Position numbers and translations under genes: made by a program. From NCBI GenBank assembly GCA_965248955.1, contig OZ252212.1:1302001-1366000 (forward strand): a stretch of 64,000 bases of DNA, written 5' to 3'. The DNA comes from DAOUJH01 sp965248955. Lineage in GTDB: Bacteria; Chloroflexota; Dehalococcoidia; Lucifugimonadales; QGNO01. This document shows positions 8,597 to 16,911 of the stretch, piece by piece; positions within the stretch are counted from its first letter, which is position 1, and every line of letters begins with the position of its first letter. Under the pieces are notes generated by a model. That model was not told where the DNA came from. It ran no database searches and saw only the letters and a list, made by a program, of their open reading frames with translations.

Positions 8597-9406
8597 TTAG
8601 ACGGGTGATGCATTCACGCGCCCCTTCAATATCCGCAGGAGATTGTTGGTTGTGGCTTTCGCTACTTCGTTCGCTGAGAGACCCTTCAACTCGGCCAGCT
8701 TCTCTGCCACGTCTTTGATATCCTTGGGTTCCGTCCACCGCATTCTGTTGCGTTTGAAGTATTGCGGATAGGAATCGGTCTCCAGGACAATGCTGTCCAG
8801 GGGTATGTCCCTGACCGTCTCTTGAAGCTGGGGCAGGCGCAGGAGAGGCTTGCCTATAGATACGGCAAGGTTCATTTCCGAGCACACTTTGGCTATGCCT
8901 GCATCCCACTGGAAATAGTGCATGGCCCCGCCTACCTCTTGCACATTTTCCTCTTGGAGCACCTGCAATGTACGGTAATGGTCGTCCATGCGGCCGGGAT
9001 ACTCGCGTGAGTGGAAGACAACGGGTAGGTCGAGCTCTCTGGCCAGACGGACATGCTGACGGAGCACCTGAATCTGCATCTCCAAGTCGGGCATCCCTTC
9101 GCTGAAGTCCAGCCCCACTTCGCTTATGCAGACCACTTTGGGATTGGCAAGCGCCATTGAGCGGAACCTCCGGTAAGCAGCCGCGCTCATTGGCTCCGTA
9201 ACGTCCATGGGATGAATGCCAATTCCGGCGTAGACGCTGTCGTACCGATTGGCGAGGTCAATGCACTTGAGCGACGATTCCTCGGTAACGCCGGCTGTGA
9301 TGATAAGTTCAACGCCTGAATCGCCGGCTCTCTGCAGGATGTCCGGCGCCTCTTCAGGCTGGTACTGGTCAAGATGAGTATGTGAATCGGCCAGGTACTG
9401 AGGCAT
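8597..9406 (-). CDS. TatD-family metal-dependent hydrolase
   Basis: 269 residues of TIM-barrel amidohydrolase fold. The metal ligands are visible: DSHTHLDQY (HxH), CISEVGLDF (Glu), VVFHSREY (His), GGAMHYFQWD (His) and IVLETDSYP (Asp). This set is the TatD family, whose members act as metal-dependent 3'-5' DNases or D-aminoacyl-tRNA deacylase-like enzymes in the cytoplasm. It differs from canonical TatD in the LDFSEG loop (usually GLDY). Length is standard. No operon partner indicates a specific role. Confidence 0.85.
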   Translation of the reverse strand: MPQYLADSHTHLDQYQPEEAPDILQRAGDSGVELIITAGVTEESSLKCIDLANRYDSVYAGIGIHPMDVTEPMSAAAYRRFRSMALANPKVVCISEVGLDFSEGMPDLEMQIQVLRQHVRLARELDLPVVFHSREYPGRMDDHYRTLQVLQEENVQEVGGAMHYFQWDAGIAKVCSEMNLAVSIGKPLLRLPQLQETVRDIPLDSIVLETDSYPQYFKRNRMRWTEPKDIKDVAEKLAELKGLSANEVAKATTNNLLRILKGRVNASPV

Positions 9407-9459
9407 GTCAAGCCAGGGCTGTATGATACAACCGATTGTAGCAGGTCTTGATTAGTAGT

Positions 9460-10746
9460 CTAAGCCTGAGCGAATCTCCTTGCCTTGGGAGGCCTGGCGA
9501 ACCAGACCAGCAGCGCCGCCAGCAGATAAAGGCCGATGAACGCTGTGTAGGCAGGCCGATACGACCCTGTGATATCGAACACTACGTTGATCAGGACGGG
9601 CCCTCCACCCGCGATTAACACCTGCAGCGGCAGAGAGGTCGAGCGTACGGTGCCCAGGGTGAGACGGCCGTAGTAGTTGGCCCATATAACTTCCTGGATT
9701 ATCATCATGCCGGCGAAGCCTGTTCCGTAGAATACCACGCCCAGCCAGAGCATGACGCTTCTATCCGCCAGGGCAAGGAAGGCGCTGGCCAGCATCTGTA
9801 TGAAGAAGGGGCTGACTCTAACAAGCGGTGATGCCACCCTCTCGCTGAGGATTCCCCAGCCGGGCGTCACAGCCAGGGTGGCAATCGAGCGCACCATGAG
9901 CAATGCGGCGATGGTGGCGGCGCCTAAGCCCAGGTCTTCCGCGTAAGGAGCTATGCTGATGTTGACGCCCTGGAAAGCCAACATAGATGAGGAGATGCCT
10001 GTAATGAGCAACCAGAATGCCGGGGTTCTCATCACCTCCCTACGAGTCCAGACCGCTTCTCCGGCGGCGGGCCGTGTTGTTGTGCTCTGGCGGGACGGAT
10101 TGTTGGGGTCATTACTGGCAGCGGGAAGGTCTCCGTCGGGTTTGAGGCCAATATCCTCCGGCCTGCGTTTCATCAGAATAGCGGACGGGATCACGACGAC
10201 TATCCAGGCCAGGATTGCGAAGAAGAGCCAGGCGGTTTGCCATCCCCAGACGGCGATTATGCCAACGGTAACCGGCGCGATGATGAGCATGCCGGTATTG
10301 GTCCCCATGCCGGCCATGGCTATGGCGCGCCCCCTGCGTCTTATGAACCAGTTGGAAACCGCGGTATTGGTTACCAGCATGCCGGTGAGGGCAAAGCCCG
10401 CCGCCATGAAAACGCCTCTGATCAGATAGAACTGCCACAGGTTGGCCATTAAGCTGAGGCTCAGGAAGCCCAAGCTGAGCAGTATTCCGCCGATAATCAT
10501 GGGCACCCTCGGTCCATAGCGGTCGATGATGGGGCCAAGAAGGGGAGAGGTAAGCCCTTCGAACAGGCGTGCCAGGCTGAGGACGCCGGAGATGACGGTG
10601 CGCGACCAGCCGAACTCGCTGTTCAGCGGGGTAAAGAACAGGCCAAGGACGGATGCATTGCCGCTGGCGAACGAAAACCGGGACAGAAATGTTGCCCATA
10701 CAATCTTCCAACCATAGAAATAGCGCGGCTTGGTGCGGGCCTTCAC
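9460..10746 (-). CDS. MFS transporter, OFA/monocarboxylate-like
   Basis: 428 residues with twelve predicted membrane segments. The start FYGWKIVWATFLSRFSFASGNASVLGLFFTPLNSEFGWSR and the loop PEDIGLKPDGD are typical of the oxalate/formate antiporter and monocarboxylate-porter branch. The 62.2 kb carrier has the same features (FFYGWIIVAGAFF and PEDVGLKPDGD), so the two are paralogues. The gene overlaps the stop of the next MFS gene upstream by 4 bases. The likely substrate is a small organic anion, but specificity cannot be read. Confidence 0.8.
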   Translation of the reverse strand: MKARTKPRYFYGWKIVWATFLSRFSFASGNASVLGLFFTPLNSEFGWSRTVISGVLSLARLFEGLTSPLLGPIIDRYGPRVPMIIGGILLSLGFLSLSLMANLWQFYLIRGVFMAAGFALTGMLVTNTAVSNWFIRRRGRAIAMAGMGTNTGMLIIAPVTVGIIAVWGWQTAWLFFAILAWIVVVIPSAILMKRRPEDIGLKPDGDLPAASNDPNNPSRQSTTTRPAAGEAVWTRREVMRTPAFWLLITGISSSMLAFQGVNISIAPYAEDLGLGAATIAALLMVRSIATLAVTPGWGILSERVASPLVRVSPFFIQMLASAFLALADRSVMLWLGVVFYGTGFAGMMIIQEVIWANYYGRLTLGTVRSTSLPLQVLIAGGGPVLINVVFDITGSYRPAYTAFIGLYLLAALLVWFARPPKARRFAQA

Positions 10747-11960
10747 TCGAGCGGCGCCTTATCCCGGGCAAGACGCTCGATCCAGACGATGACCGGGACG
10801 GCTGCCAGGGTGGCCGTCATGCCCAGCAAGAACGGCGCTGGGCTGACGTCTCCCCAAATACCGGCGAGAGCGCCGCTGCTCACAGAGCCGATGACAACTC
10901 CCAGCGAATAGACGGCATAGAATATACCGAATGCTCTGCCCCGGGTTCCGGGTGACGCAGCTTCGGACACTATGGCGGTCATGGAGGGGAAGAGAAGCCC
11001 AAAACCGCCGCCGAAGACGGCCATACCGGCGATGGCGCCAAGCATTCCCTGGAAAGCGGAAAGCAGGAGCATTCCGCCGCTGATGAGCAGGAGCCCGGAA
11101 ACCAGCGGGAGCAGCCTGCCTCGCTGGTCGACCACTGATACCAGGGGGCTGGCCATGATTGCCATGCCTACCAAGGCGAAGGTGGTGAAGGGCAGGCCGG
11201 AGGCCGAGGCTGATTGGCCCTGTGCCGTCAGCCAAGTCGGCAGGTGAGCAACGAGCGCTCCCAGGCCTACGGTCATGGAGAGGGAGGCGGTATAGGCAAT
11301 GAGGAGCCGTGGATAGTTTACCCGTCCGGCTTCCCGCTGCGCCGGTGGGTCTTCGGCCTCCCTTGCCAGCGGTCGTGAGGCGAATCGAGAGGCGATTAGG
11401 AATGTCGCGAAGACAAGGAGCATGAGCGAGGCGCTGAGCAGGAAAACGACGGGGTAACCGGCTGCGTTGCCGAGCGATGCCGCTATCAATGGACCGACGA
11501 CAGCAGCAGCTGCTATGGATGCGCTGCTTCTACCCATCAGGCGCATCCTGCTGCCAGGTGCCGATGCATCGCCGATGATGGCGAATGCGCCGGGGGCAAG
11601 GATGGCCGCGCTCAACCCGTGGACTAGCCTTGCCGCCAGCAGGTGTGCCGGCGAGCTGGAGAAGACGTAGCCAAACAGGGCCATGGCCGTGAGCAACAGG
11701 CCGGCCTGCACAGGTGCGCTGCGCCCCCATCGATCAAGTAGAAACCCGGCGGTGAGGTTGCCTCCCAGGTTGGTGAGCGAGTAGGCGGCCACGATGATTC
11801 CGGTCATAGAAGCCGTTGCTCCCAGGCTCCTGGCAAAAGGAGCAATGACCGGGAACTGCATGAAGAGGTCTAGGAAGGCGACGGCCACCACCAGCCGCGC
11901 CACCAGGATACCTATCTGAGGCTGGTATGGCGCCTGAGCCGTCGAGGCTCCTTGTTTCAA
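10743..11960 (-). CDS. MFS transporter, drug/metabolite efflux-like
   Basis: 405 residues and about twelve membrane segments. The first loop reads GFLLDRWGRSAPVQAG, matching the MFS loop 2-3 signature GxxxDRxGRr, and FGFGLLFPSMTAIVSEAASPGTRGRAFGIF matches the second-half repeat. It is a different branch from its overlapping neighbour at 9460. Coupled translation of two distinct MFS genes is unusual and could reflect a shared substrate or a two-step exchange; that is inference. No regulator is adjacent. Confidence 0.8.
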   Translation of the reverse strand: MKQGASTAQAPYQPQIGILVARLVVAVAFLDLFMQFPVIAPFARSLGATASMTGIIVAAYSLTNLGGNLTAGFLLDRWGRSAPVQAGLLLTAMALFGYVFSSSPAHLLAARLVHGLSAAILAPGAFAIIGDASAPGSRMRLMGRSSASIAAAAVVGPLIAASLGNAAGYPVVFLLSASLMLLVFATFLIASRFASRPLAREAEDPPAQREAGRVNYPRLLIAYTASLSMTVGLGALVAHLPTWLTAQGQSASASGLPFTTFALVGMAIMASPLVSVVDQRGRLLPLVSGLLLISGGMLLLSAFQGMLGAIAGMAVFGGGFGLLFPSMTAIVSEAASPGTRGRAFGIFYAVYSLGVVIGSVSSGALAGIWGDVSPAPFLLGMTATLAAVPVIVWIERLARDKAPLE

Positions 11961-12141
11961 AAGGGAATCTCCTAACTGCGCCGTGGATGTGCCTAAACTG
12001 TAGATAATTCCTGGGCTTCACGCAACCTATGGCGCTTTGGGTGAGGCGGAGTTTGCTTTCCACAAAGGGGGTATTCGACTTGGGTCTGCCGGCGCCCGGG
12101 GTTGATAATTGGCTCTGAAATCATGGGAGGGTTTGTCTATT

Positions 12142-12486
12142 ATGGAGAGCGAGATACAGCGCTTGATTGCTGGGCTGGCAGGATCGGTGCAGCTGTTCCA
12201 TGAGCGCTTCGGGCTGGTGGGGCCGACGTCGCGAGAGGAGCTGCTGAGCCGCATACCCATCCAGGAAGAGGAGGTTCGCGAGCTGCAGCAGGCTGTGCTC
12301 CACGAAACGCCGGAGCGGGTAGCGAACGAGGCGGTGGACGTGCTGTACGTGGCGATAGGTACGGTGCTGCGTTTAGACCATGACTTGGTGTCGGTGGCGC
12401 TGGAAGAGGTTATAGCCAAGAACAATGCCAAGAGCTGGGATACCCATCACGTAAACCAGGCGGGTAAGGTCTCGCCGCGGGTGTGA
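12142..12486 (+). CDS. MazG-like NTP pyrophosphohydrolase-fold protein
   Basis: About 114 residues. The pattern EEEVRELQQAVLHET followed by EAVDVLYVAIGTVLRL gives the EExxE...ExxD metal-binding helices of all-alpha MazG-like pyrophosphohydrolases. KNNAKSW near the end resembles the family's substrate-contact helix. I prefer the ATG at 12142, preceded by GGGAGG about 11 bases upstream, over the longer frame from 12109. Likely reaction: hydrolysis of a nucleoside triphosphate to monophosphate and pyrophosphate; the exact nucleotide is unknown. Confidence 0.65.
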   Translation: MESEIQRLIAGLAGSVQLFHERFGLVGPTSREELLSRIPIQEEEVRELQQAVLHETPERVANEAVDVLYVAIGTVLRLDHDLVSVALEEVIAKNNAKSWDTHHVNQAGKVSPRV

Positions 12487-12504
12487 GGGGACAATAAGCG
12501 GACG

Positions 12505-12625
12505 GCCCTCTCGTCATACCCGCGCAGGCAGGTATCCAGGGGTGGAGTGTGTACATCCGCGATGGCTTTGGATTCTTCACTGCGTTCAGAATGACAGAAG
12601 CGCGACGAAGATTCTCCGGCGCTCT
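12505..12625. repeat. intergenic repeat-like block
   Basis: The spacer between the MazG-like gene and thiG contains CGTCATACCCGCGCAGGCAGG, then GGATTCTTCACTGCGTTCAG and AATGACAG. On the complement these read as the WIPACAGMT and SERSEES frames often seen in dispersed non-coding repeats of environmental bacterial genomes. A related block occurs at 27.4 kb. No coding function is suggested. Confidence 0.5.
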
Positions 12626-12704
12626 CAGCATCAACGTGGCGACAAGTGTACAATATCATCAAACGGCTTGGTCGTAGCGGCCAGCATATTCTTGGGGAAC
12701 GCGG

Positions 12705-13481
12705 ATGGAAGATAAGCTTGTCATTGCAGGAAGAAGTTTCACCTCACGGCTCATGGTGGGCACCGGCAGGCACCGGTCTATGGAGGAGATGGTCGCCTCC
12801 GTAGAGTCCTCCGGAGCGGAGATTATAACGGTGGCAATACGCCGCCTGGACCTGGATGACACCCGTAGAAAGGGCATCCTGGACTACCTGGACTGGACCA
12901 AGTACACAATTCTACCCAACACGGCGGGGTGCAAGACCCCGGAAGAGGCCCTGACTACGGCGCGCTTGGCCAGGGCAATGGGACTATCCGATTGGGTCAA
13001 GCTGGAAGTGGTGCCGGATCCCAAGTATCTCCTTCCTGATCCCACGGGCACACTGCAAGCGGCGGAAAAGCTGGTCAAAGAAGGCTTTACCGTCCTGCCC
13101 TACATACACGCCGACCCCGTGCTGGCCCGTCAGTTGGAGGAGGTGGGCTGCGCCACCGTGATGCCTTTGGGATCAGCCATAGGTTCCGGCCGAGGGATTC
13201 ACACCAAAGAAGAGATTGAAATCATCATCGAACAGTCCAATGTCCCGGTTGTAGTGGATGCGGGACTGGCCGTTCCCTCCGACGCATCTCAAGCCATGGA
13301 GATGGGCGCGGACGCCGTCCTGGTCAACACGGCCATTGCTCAAGCTACTGACCCTGCCGCCATGGGCCGTGCATTCAAGCTTGGCGTAGAAGCGGGCCGC
13401 ATGGCTCATCTGGCGGGCCGTATTCCCGCCAGACAGTACGCTGTCCCAAGCAGCCCCCCGGACGGTACCGTGGCTACATGA
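12705..13481 (+). CDS. thiG: thiazole synthase ThiG
   Basis: 258 residues, normal for ThiG. It makes the thiazole phosphate of thiamine from deoxyxylulose 5-phosphate, dehydroglycine/glycine imine and ThiS-thiocarboxylate. Seen: MVGTGRHRSMEEM at the N-terminus, ILPNTAGCKTPEEAL, the Schiff-base lysine at K99 in DWVKLEVV, the phosphate-binding MPLGSAIGSGRGI, VVVDAGLAVPSDASQAMEMGADAVLVNTAIA, and the C-terminal GRIPAR. The start codon overlaps no upstream gene. thiE overlaps its stop by 4 bases and thiS follows, forming a compact thiG-thiE-thiS operon. No TPP riboswitch is visible in the leader. Confidence 0.97.
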   Translation: MEDKLVIAGRSFTSRLMVGTGRHRSMEEMVASVESSGAEIITVAIRRLDLDDTRRKGILDYLDWTKYTILPNTAGCKTPEEALTTARLARAMGLSDWVKLEVVPDPKYLLPDPTGTLQAAEKLVKEGFTVLPYIHADPVLARQLEEVGCATVMPLGSAIGSGRGIHTKEEIEIIIEQSNVPVVVDAGLAVPSDASQAMEMGADAVLVNTAIAQATDPAAMGRAFKLGVEAGRMAHLAGRIPARQYAVPSSPPDGTVAT

Positions 13482-14137
13482 ACCACCCAAGCAGTCTGCC
13501 CTACCCCACCCTCTGCCTGGTCACAGAGCTAAGCCTGGCCAGCGGGGAGACGCTGCTGGATAAGGTAGAAAAGGCGTTGGATGGCGGTGTAAACGCGGTG
13601 CAGCTCCGCGCCAAGGAGCTTGCCGCCGGAAGACTCCTCTCACTGGCCCGGTCGTTGCGCAAGATCACCGACCAAAGGGCGTTGCTCTTCATCAATGACC
13701 GGATCGACGTAGCGATAGCCGCCGAGGCCGACGGCGTCCAACTGGGAGAAGACGCCATCTGCGTGGAAGCGGCGCGCCGTCTGGTTGGCGCGGAGATGCT
13801 GGTGGGACGTTCGGTGCACTCCGTAGAAGGAGCCGTTGAAGCTGAGGCCCAGGGAGCCAGCTTCCTTGTCCTGGGCGCCATCTTTGCCAGCGATTCCAAG
13901 CCTGGCGTCGAGCCCGCCGGCATCGACATGCTTGAAGAGGCAGCAAGCCGGGTCAGCATTCCGATCCTGGGCATAGGGGGCATAGACCAGGATAACGCCG
14001 GGCAGATAATCAAGTCGGGCGGTTACGGCGTTGCGGTCATCAGGTCAATCCTTGCCTCCTCAAATCCAGCGCAGGCGGCGCGGGGAATAAAGCAATCTAT
14101 GTCCGCAGCCGTAGCCAAAGTGGTAACATCAAAGTAG
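13478..14137 (+). CDS. thiE: thiamine phosphate synthase ThiE
   Basis: 219 residues. It couples HMP pyrophosphate and thiazole phosphate to thiamine phosphate. Motifs: VNAVQLRAKELAAGRLL (pyrophosphate-binding QLRxK), LLFINDRIDVAIAAEADGVQLGEDA, LVGRSVHSVEGAVEAEAQGASFLVLGAIFASDSKPG, and ILGIGGIDQDNAGQIIKSGGYGVAVIRSIL. All are standard for the TIM-barrel enzyme. It starts within the last bases of thiG, implying translational coupling, and is followed after 4 bases by thiS. Confidence 0.97.
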   Translation: MNHPSSLPYPTLCLVTELSLASGETLLDKVEKALDGGVNAVQLRAKELAAGRLLSLARSLRKITDQRALLFINDRIDVAIAAEADGVQLGEDAICVEAARRLVGAEMLVGRSVHSVEGAVEAEAQGASFLVLGAIFASDSKPGVEPAGIDMLEEAASRVSIPILGIGGIDQDNAGQIIKSGGYGVAVIRSILASSNPAQAARGIKQSMSAAVAKVVTSK

Positions 14138-14141
14138 AGAG

Positions 14142-14345
14142 ATGATTGCTGTAACCATCAATGGCAAGCCTGTACAGCTTGAAGAGTCCGTATCGCTGGA
14201 GCAGTTTCTGGACGAGCGAAACGTGAATACGAAATTTGTTGCCGTGGCTTACAACGGCAACGTGCTGCAAAAAGAGGACTACAGTGGCATAGTGCTAAAC
14301 GAAGGCGACGTGGTGGAAATAGTCCAGCCGGTCGGCGGAGGTTAG
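14142..14345 (+). CDS. thiS: sulfur carrier protein ThiS
   Basis: 67 residues with the beta-grasp fold and a C-terminal IVQPVGGG, ending in the diglycine that is adenylated and thiocarboxylated before donating sulfur to ThiG. The MIAVTINGKPVQLEE start and LNEGDVVEIVQPV are typical. The gene follows thiE by only 4 bases. The ThiF-like activating enzyme and ThiO/ThiH source of the glycine imine are not in the window and must be encoded elsewhere. Confidence 0.93.
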   Translation: MIAVTINGKPVQLEESVSLEQFLDERNVNTKFVAVAYNGNVLQKEDYSGIVLNEGDVVEIVQPVGGG

Positions 14346-14372
14346 CTTGCAAACCGCATTTCAGGAGACGCC

Positions 14373-15047
14373 ATGAATAAGCAGCGCAGCCAGTTCATGA
14401 TAGCTATTGTGCTCATAGCTCTGGGCGTCATCTTCCTCATGGGCAACCTGGACATCATAGACGTTGATATTGGAGACCTCGTTGCTACCTGGTGGCCTCT
14501 CATTCTGATTTCACTCGGTGTTGCCGGCGTTTTTCAGGCACGATCTACGCCCATTGGCTCTATCTTCCTCATCGTCATTGGCGCCGTGTTTCTGTTGATA
14601 ACGCTCGACGTCGCTGACTTTGACATACTCTGGCCCATTGTCATCATTGGCGCCGGTCTTTGGATTCTCTTCCATAACCGCGTGTCGCGTCGATCTACCG
14701 CCGCTGAGGTGGACCAGGATTCAGTGAACGTTTCGGCGCTGTTCAGCGGCAGCGAGCAGCGCATTGCTTCGCGGAGCTTTCAGGGCGGAAACATCTCCGC
14801 TACCTTTGGAGCCGTTGAACTTGACCTGAGGGCTGCCAGGCTGGCGGAAAGCCCCGTTCTAAACGTAAACGTCCTCATGGGTGGAGTAGAGTTGCGCGTC
14901 CCGGATGAATGGCTGGTAAACGTCAACGGCTCGCCGATTTTTGGGGCTATAGAGTACTCCAGGCCCCAGCCCACCGGCACAGACGATGCTCCTACTCTGA
15001 TTATCAACGCTTCGATTGCGTTTGGCGGACTGGACATCAAGTCTTGA
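14373..15047 (+). CDS. LiaF-like membrane protein (DUF5668 plus LiaF C-terminal domain)
   Basis: 224 residues. Four hydrophobic segments in the first 110 residues occur as two similar helical hairpins: FMIAIVLIALGVIFLMGNLDII, WWPLILISLGVAGVF, IFLIVIGAVFLLITLDV and WPIVIIGAGLWILFHNR. The C-terminal half reads like the beta-helical LiaF/YvqF domain (ALFSGSEQRIASRSFQGGNISATFGAVELDLRAA...LNVNVLMGGVELRVPDEW). LiaF proteins modulate envelope-stress two-component systems, but no LiaRS pair is present. It follows the thi genes by 27 bases and may be cotranscribed by chance. Confidence 0.75.
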   Translation: MNKQRSQFMIAIVLIALGVIFLMGNLDIIDVDIGDLVATWWPLILISLGVAGVFQARSTPIGSIFLIVIGAVFLLITLDVADFDILWPIVIIGAGLWILFHNRVSRRSTAAEVDQDSVNVSALFSGSEQRIASRSFQGGNISATFGAVELDLRAARLAESPVLNVNVLMGGVELRVPDEWLVNVNGSPIFGAIEYSRPQPTGTDDAPTLIINASIAFGGLDIKS

Positions 15048-15107
15048 CATGGCTACAAGTCAAGTGGGCGTCCAACTACACGCTGGGAGAGAGGAGGGTT
15101 ACCAACC

Positions 15108-15548
15108 ATGACCACAGAGTCTGCTTATACCGCCGGCCCAACTTCAGAGCCAGCCGAAGACCCTGCTTACGCAATAGCCCTTACCCAGTTCAACTCAACC
15201 GCCGACAGATTAGGTCTTGACGATGGTGTTAGAACGCTTCTCAGCGTTCCAATGCGCGAGCTTACCACGAATTTCCCCGTCACAATGGACGATGGCTCTG
15301 TGCAGGTGTTCACCGGGTACCGTATCCAGCACAACGTGGTTCGCGGCCCAGCCAAGGGTGGGATACGGTATCATCCCCAGGTTAGCTTGGGTGAAGTCCG
15401 CGCACTGGCTATGTGGATGACTTGGAAATGCGCCTTGGTAGACATTCCGTACGGAGGGGCCAAGGGTGGTGTCAAGTGTGACCCCAACAGCTTTCCAGGA
15501 GCGAATTGGAGCGTCTTACAAGACGGTATACCTCTGAGATATCGATAA
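15108..15548 (+). CDS. gdhA: Glu/Leu/Phe/Val dehydrogenase, N-terminal fragment (frameshifted)
   Basis: 146 codons covering the substrate-binding domain of a GDH-type dehydrogenase, which interconverts glutamate (or a related amino acid) and its 2-oxoacid with NAD(P). Seen: GYRIQHNVVRGPAKGGIRYHP, GEVRALAMWMTWKCALVDIPYGGAKGGVKCDPNSF, including the catalytic Lys in GGAKGG. After SFPGA the frame runs into NWSVLQDG and stops, while the expected ELERLTRRYTSE continues in another frame (next entry). One base seems missing at about 15500-15505. GGAGGG lies upstream at 15092-15097. Either a sequencing or assembly error or a recent mutation; no slippery heptamer is visible. Confidence 0.85.
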   Translation: MTTESAYTAGPTSEPAEDPAYAIALTQFNSTADRLGLDDGVRTLLSVPMRELTTNFPVTMDDGSVQVFTGYRIQHNVVRGPAKGGIRYHPQVSLGEVRALAMWMTWKCALVDIPYGGAKGGVKCDPNSFPGANWSVLQDGIPLRYR

Positions 15549-16396
15549 TAATAGGCCCTGAATCTGATATTCCGGCGCCGGACGTCAACACCAACGCCCA
15601 GGTAATGGCCTGGATCATGGATACCTACAGCATGAACGTAGGGCACTCTACCCCGGGCGTAGTGACCGGCAAACCCCTTGAGCTCGGTGGCAGCCAAGGC
15701 CGCGAAGAGGCCACCGGCAGGGGGACCGCCATCATAGCAGGCGAGGCTATGAACCACATGGACCGTCCAATTGAAGGGGCCACGGTGGCCATCCAGGGTT
15801 TCGGGAATGTCGGTGTCCACGCTGCCCGGACCCTGCACAACATGGGAGCCTCTATCATAGCGGTCAGCGATTCTTCAGGAGGCTTGTACAACTCTCAGGG
15901 GCTGGACTCGGACGAGCTAGTCGCACTGCGTAATGAGGGCGCACGATTCGTTGAATTTCCAAAGTACGATCGGATCACCAATCAAGAGTTGCTGGAGCTG
16001 CCTTGCGATATCCTGGTCCCTTCAGCCTTGGAGAACCAGATCACGGTGAGCAACGCCGACAGGGTGCGCGCTAAGATGATTGTAGAAGGCGCAAACGGGC
16101 CCACCACTCCTGAGGCGGATGCCATTCTCTACAATAATGGAGTCACAGTCGTGCCTGATATACTGGCTAACGCTGGGGGAGTGGTAGTCTCTTATTTCGA
16201 ATGGGTTCAAGACATCCAGTTTCACTTCTGGGACCTCTCTGAAGTCCGAGAGAGGATGCAAAAGGTCTTGAGAACGGCTTTCTCTGAAATAGTCACGCGC
16301 CAGGAAGCGGAGCGTCTGCCCATGCGTGATGTTGCTTTAATGCTGGGTGTTGAACGCGTTGCTGACGCATTCAAGCTCCGCGGAGTCTATCCATAG
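15506..16396 (+). CDS. gdhA: Glu/Leu/Phe/Val dehydrogenase, C-terminal fragment (frameshifted)
   Basis: Continues the preceding fragment in a different frame: ERLTRRYTSEISIIIGPESDIPAPDVNTNAQVMAWIMD, then the Rossmann-fold coenzyme domain GATVAIQGFGNVGVHAARTL...IIAVSDSSGG and VEGANGPTTPEADAIL. Spliced together, 15108-16396 gives about 429 residues, the normal GDH length, with no further stop or frameshift. Perfect preservation on both sides of one lesion argues for an error or very recent inactivation. The TTG at 15506 has no ribosome binding site and is unlikely to be a true start. Confidence 0.85.
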   Translation: MERLTRRYTSEISIIIGPESDIPAPDVNTNAQVMAWIMDTYSMNVGHSTPGVVTGKPLELGGSQGREEATGRGTAIIAGEAMNHMDRPIEGATVAIQGFGNVGVHAARTLHNMGASIIAVSDSSGGLYNSQGLDSDELVALRNEGARFVEFPKYDRITNQELLELPCDILVPSALENQITVSNADRVRAKMIVEGANGPTTPEADAILYNNGVTVVPDILANAGGVVVSYFEWVQDIQFHFWDLSEVRERMQKVLRTAFSEIVTRQEAERLPMRDVALMLGVERVADAFKLRGVYP

Positions 16397-16430
16397 GGGC
16401 TGACTCCCTGCGCGGATGATCAGCGGATGA

Positions 16431-16799
16431 TCAATTCCCCTCGGTGGGCTGTTGCAGTAGCTGCAGCACGTTGCCGTCGGTGTCTTTGAAGGTGGCTACG
16501 TATCCACCCCAGTGCTCTTTCTCAGGTTCTCTGAGGAACTCGACTCCTCTTCCGTGCAGGCGCTGATACTCCGAGTGAATATCGTCCACGGCAAGGTTCA
16601 CCATGATGCGGAGCGGGTCTTTGGCGCCGTCGTCAACCTCGCTGTGAGTGCTTATGGTCAATCGCAAGTCGCCAAATTGGAACGCCATGAAGCCGTCACG
16701 CTGCGATACCGGTCGCATCTCCAGCACGTCGCGGTAGAAGCCGCCGAGCCGCTCCACGTTAGCCGTCCAGATGATTACGCCGGCGATTCCTTTGATCAA
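16431..16799 (-). CDS. VOC (glyoxalase/bleomycin-resistance fold) protein
   Basis: 122 residues with two beta-alpha-beta-beta-beta modules: IAGVIIWTANVERLGGFYRDVLEMRPVSQRDGFMAFQFGDLRL and IMVNLAVDDIHSEYQRLHGRGVEFLREPEKEHWGGYVATFKDTDGNVLQLLQ. The terminal DTDGNVLQLLQ is characteristic of the vicinal oxygen chelate superfamily. Function may be a lyase, dioxygenase or antibiotic-binding protein; nothing narrows it. Same strand as the aldolase upstream (16912), separated by a hairpin. Confidence 0.75.
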   Translation of the reverse strand: MIKGIAGVIIWTANVERLGGFYRDVLEMRPVSQRDGFMAFQFGDLRLTISTHSEVDDGAKDPLRIMVNLAVDDIHSEYQRLHGRGVEFLREPEKEHWGGYVATFKDTDGNVLQLLQQPTEGN

Positions 16800-16846
16800 C
16801 CCGCTGCTCCCGGAGATCCCTGCAAAACCTCTTCACCCCATCCTAA

Positions 16847-16869
16847 CCTTCCCCCATCAAGGGGGAAGG
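16847..16869. terminator. perfect 9-bp hairpin between aldolase and VOC genes
   Basis: CCTTCCCCC, loop ATCAA, GGGGGAAGG form a perfect 9-bp stem between two minus-strand genes. There is no strong T-run on either side. It may terminate the aldolase transcript or be a dispersed repeat: the same C-rich/G-rich motif is common as a short intergenic repeat in bacterial genomes. Confidence 0.45.
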
Positions 16870-16911
16870 GACATAAGGTTACGCAAAGGGCTGCCACTCC
16901 CGGAGGGGCCG

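Noticed and set aside
12487..12704. Possible TPP riboswitch before thiG
   Set aside because: The conserved CUGAGA and ACCUGAUCUGG-type segments were not found; the spacer is a repeat-like block.
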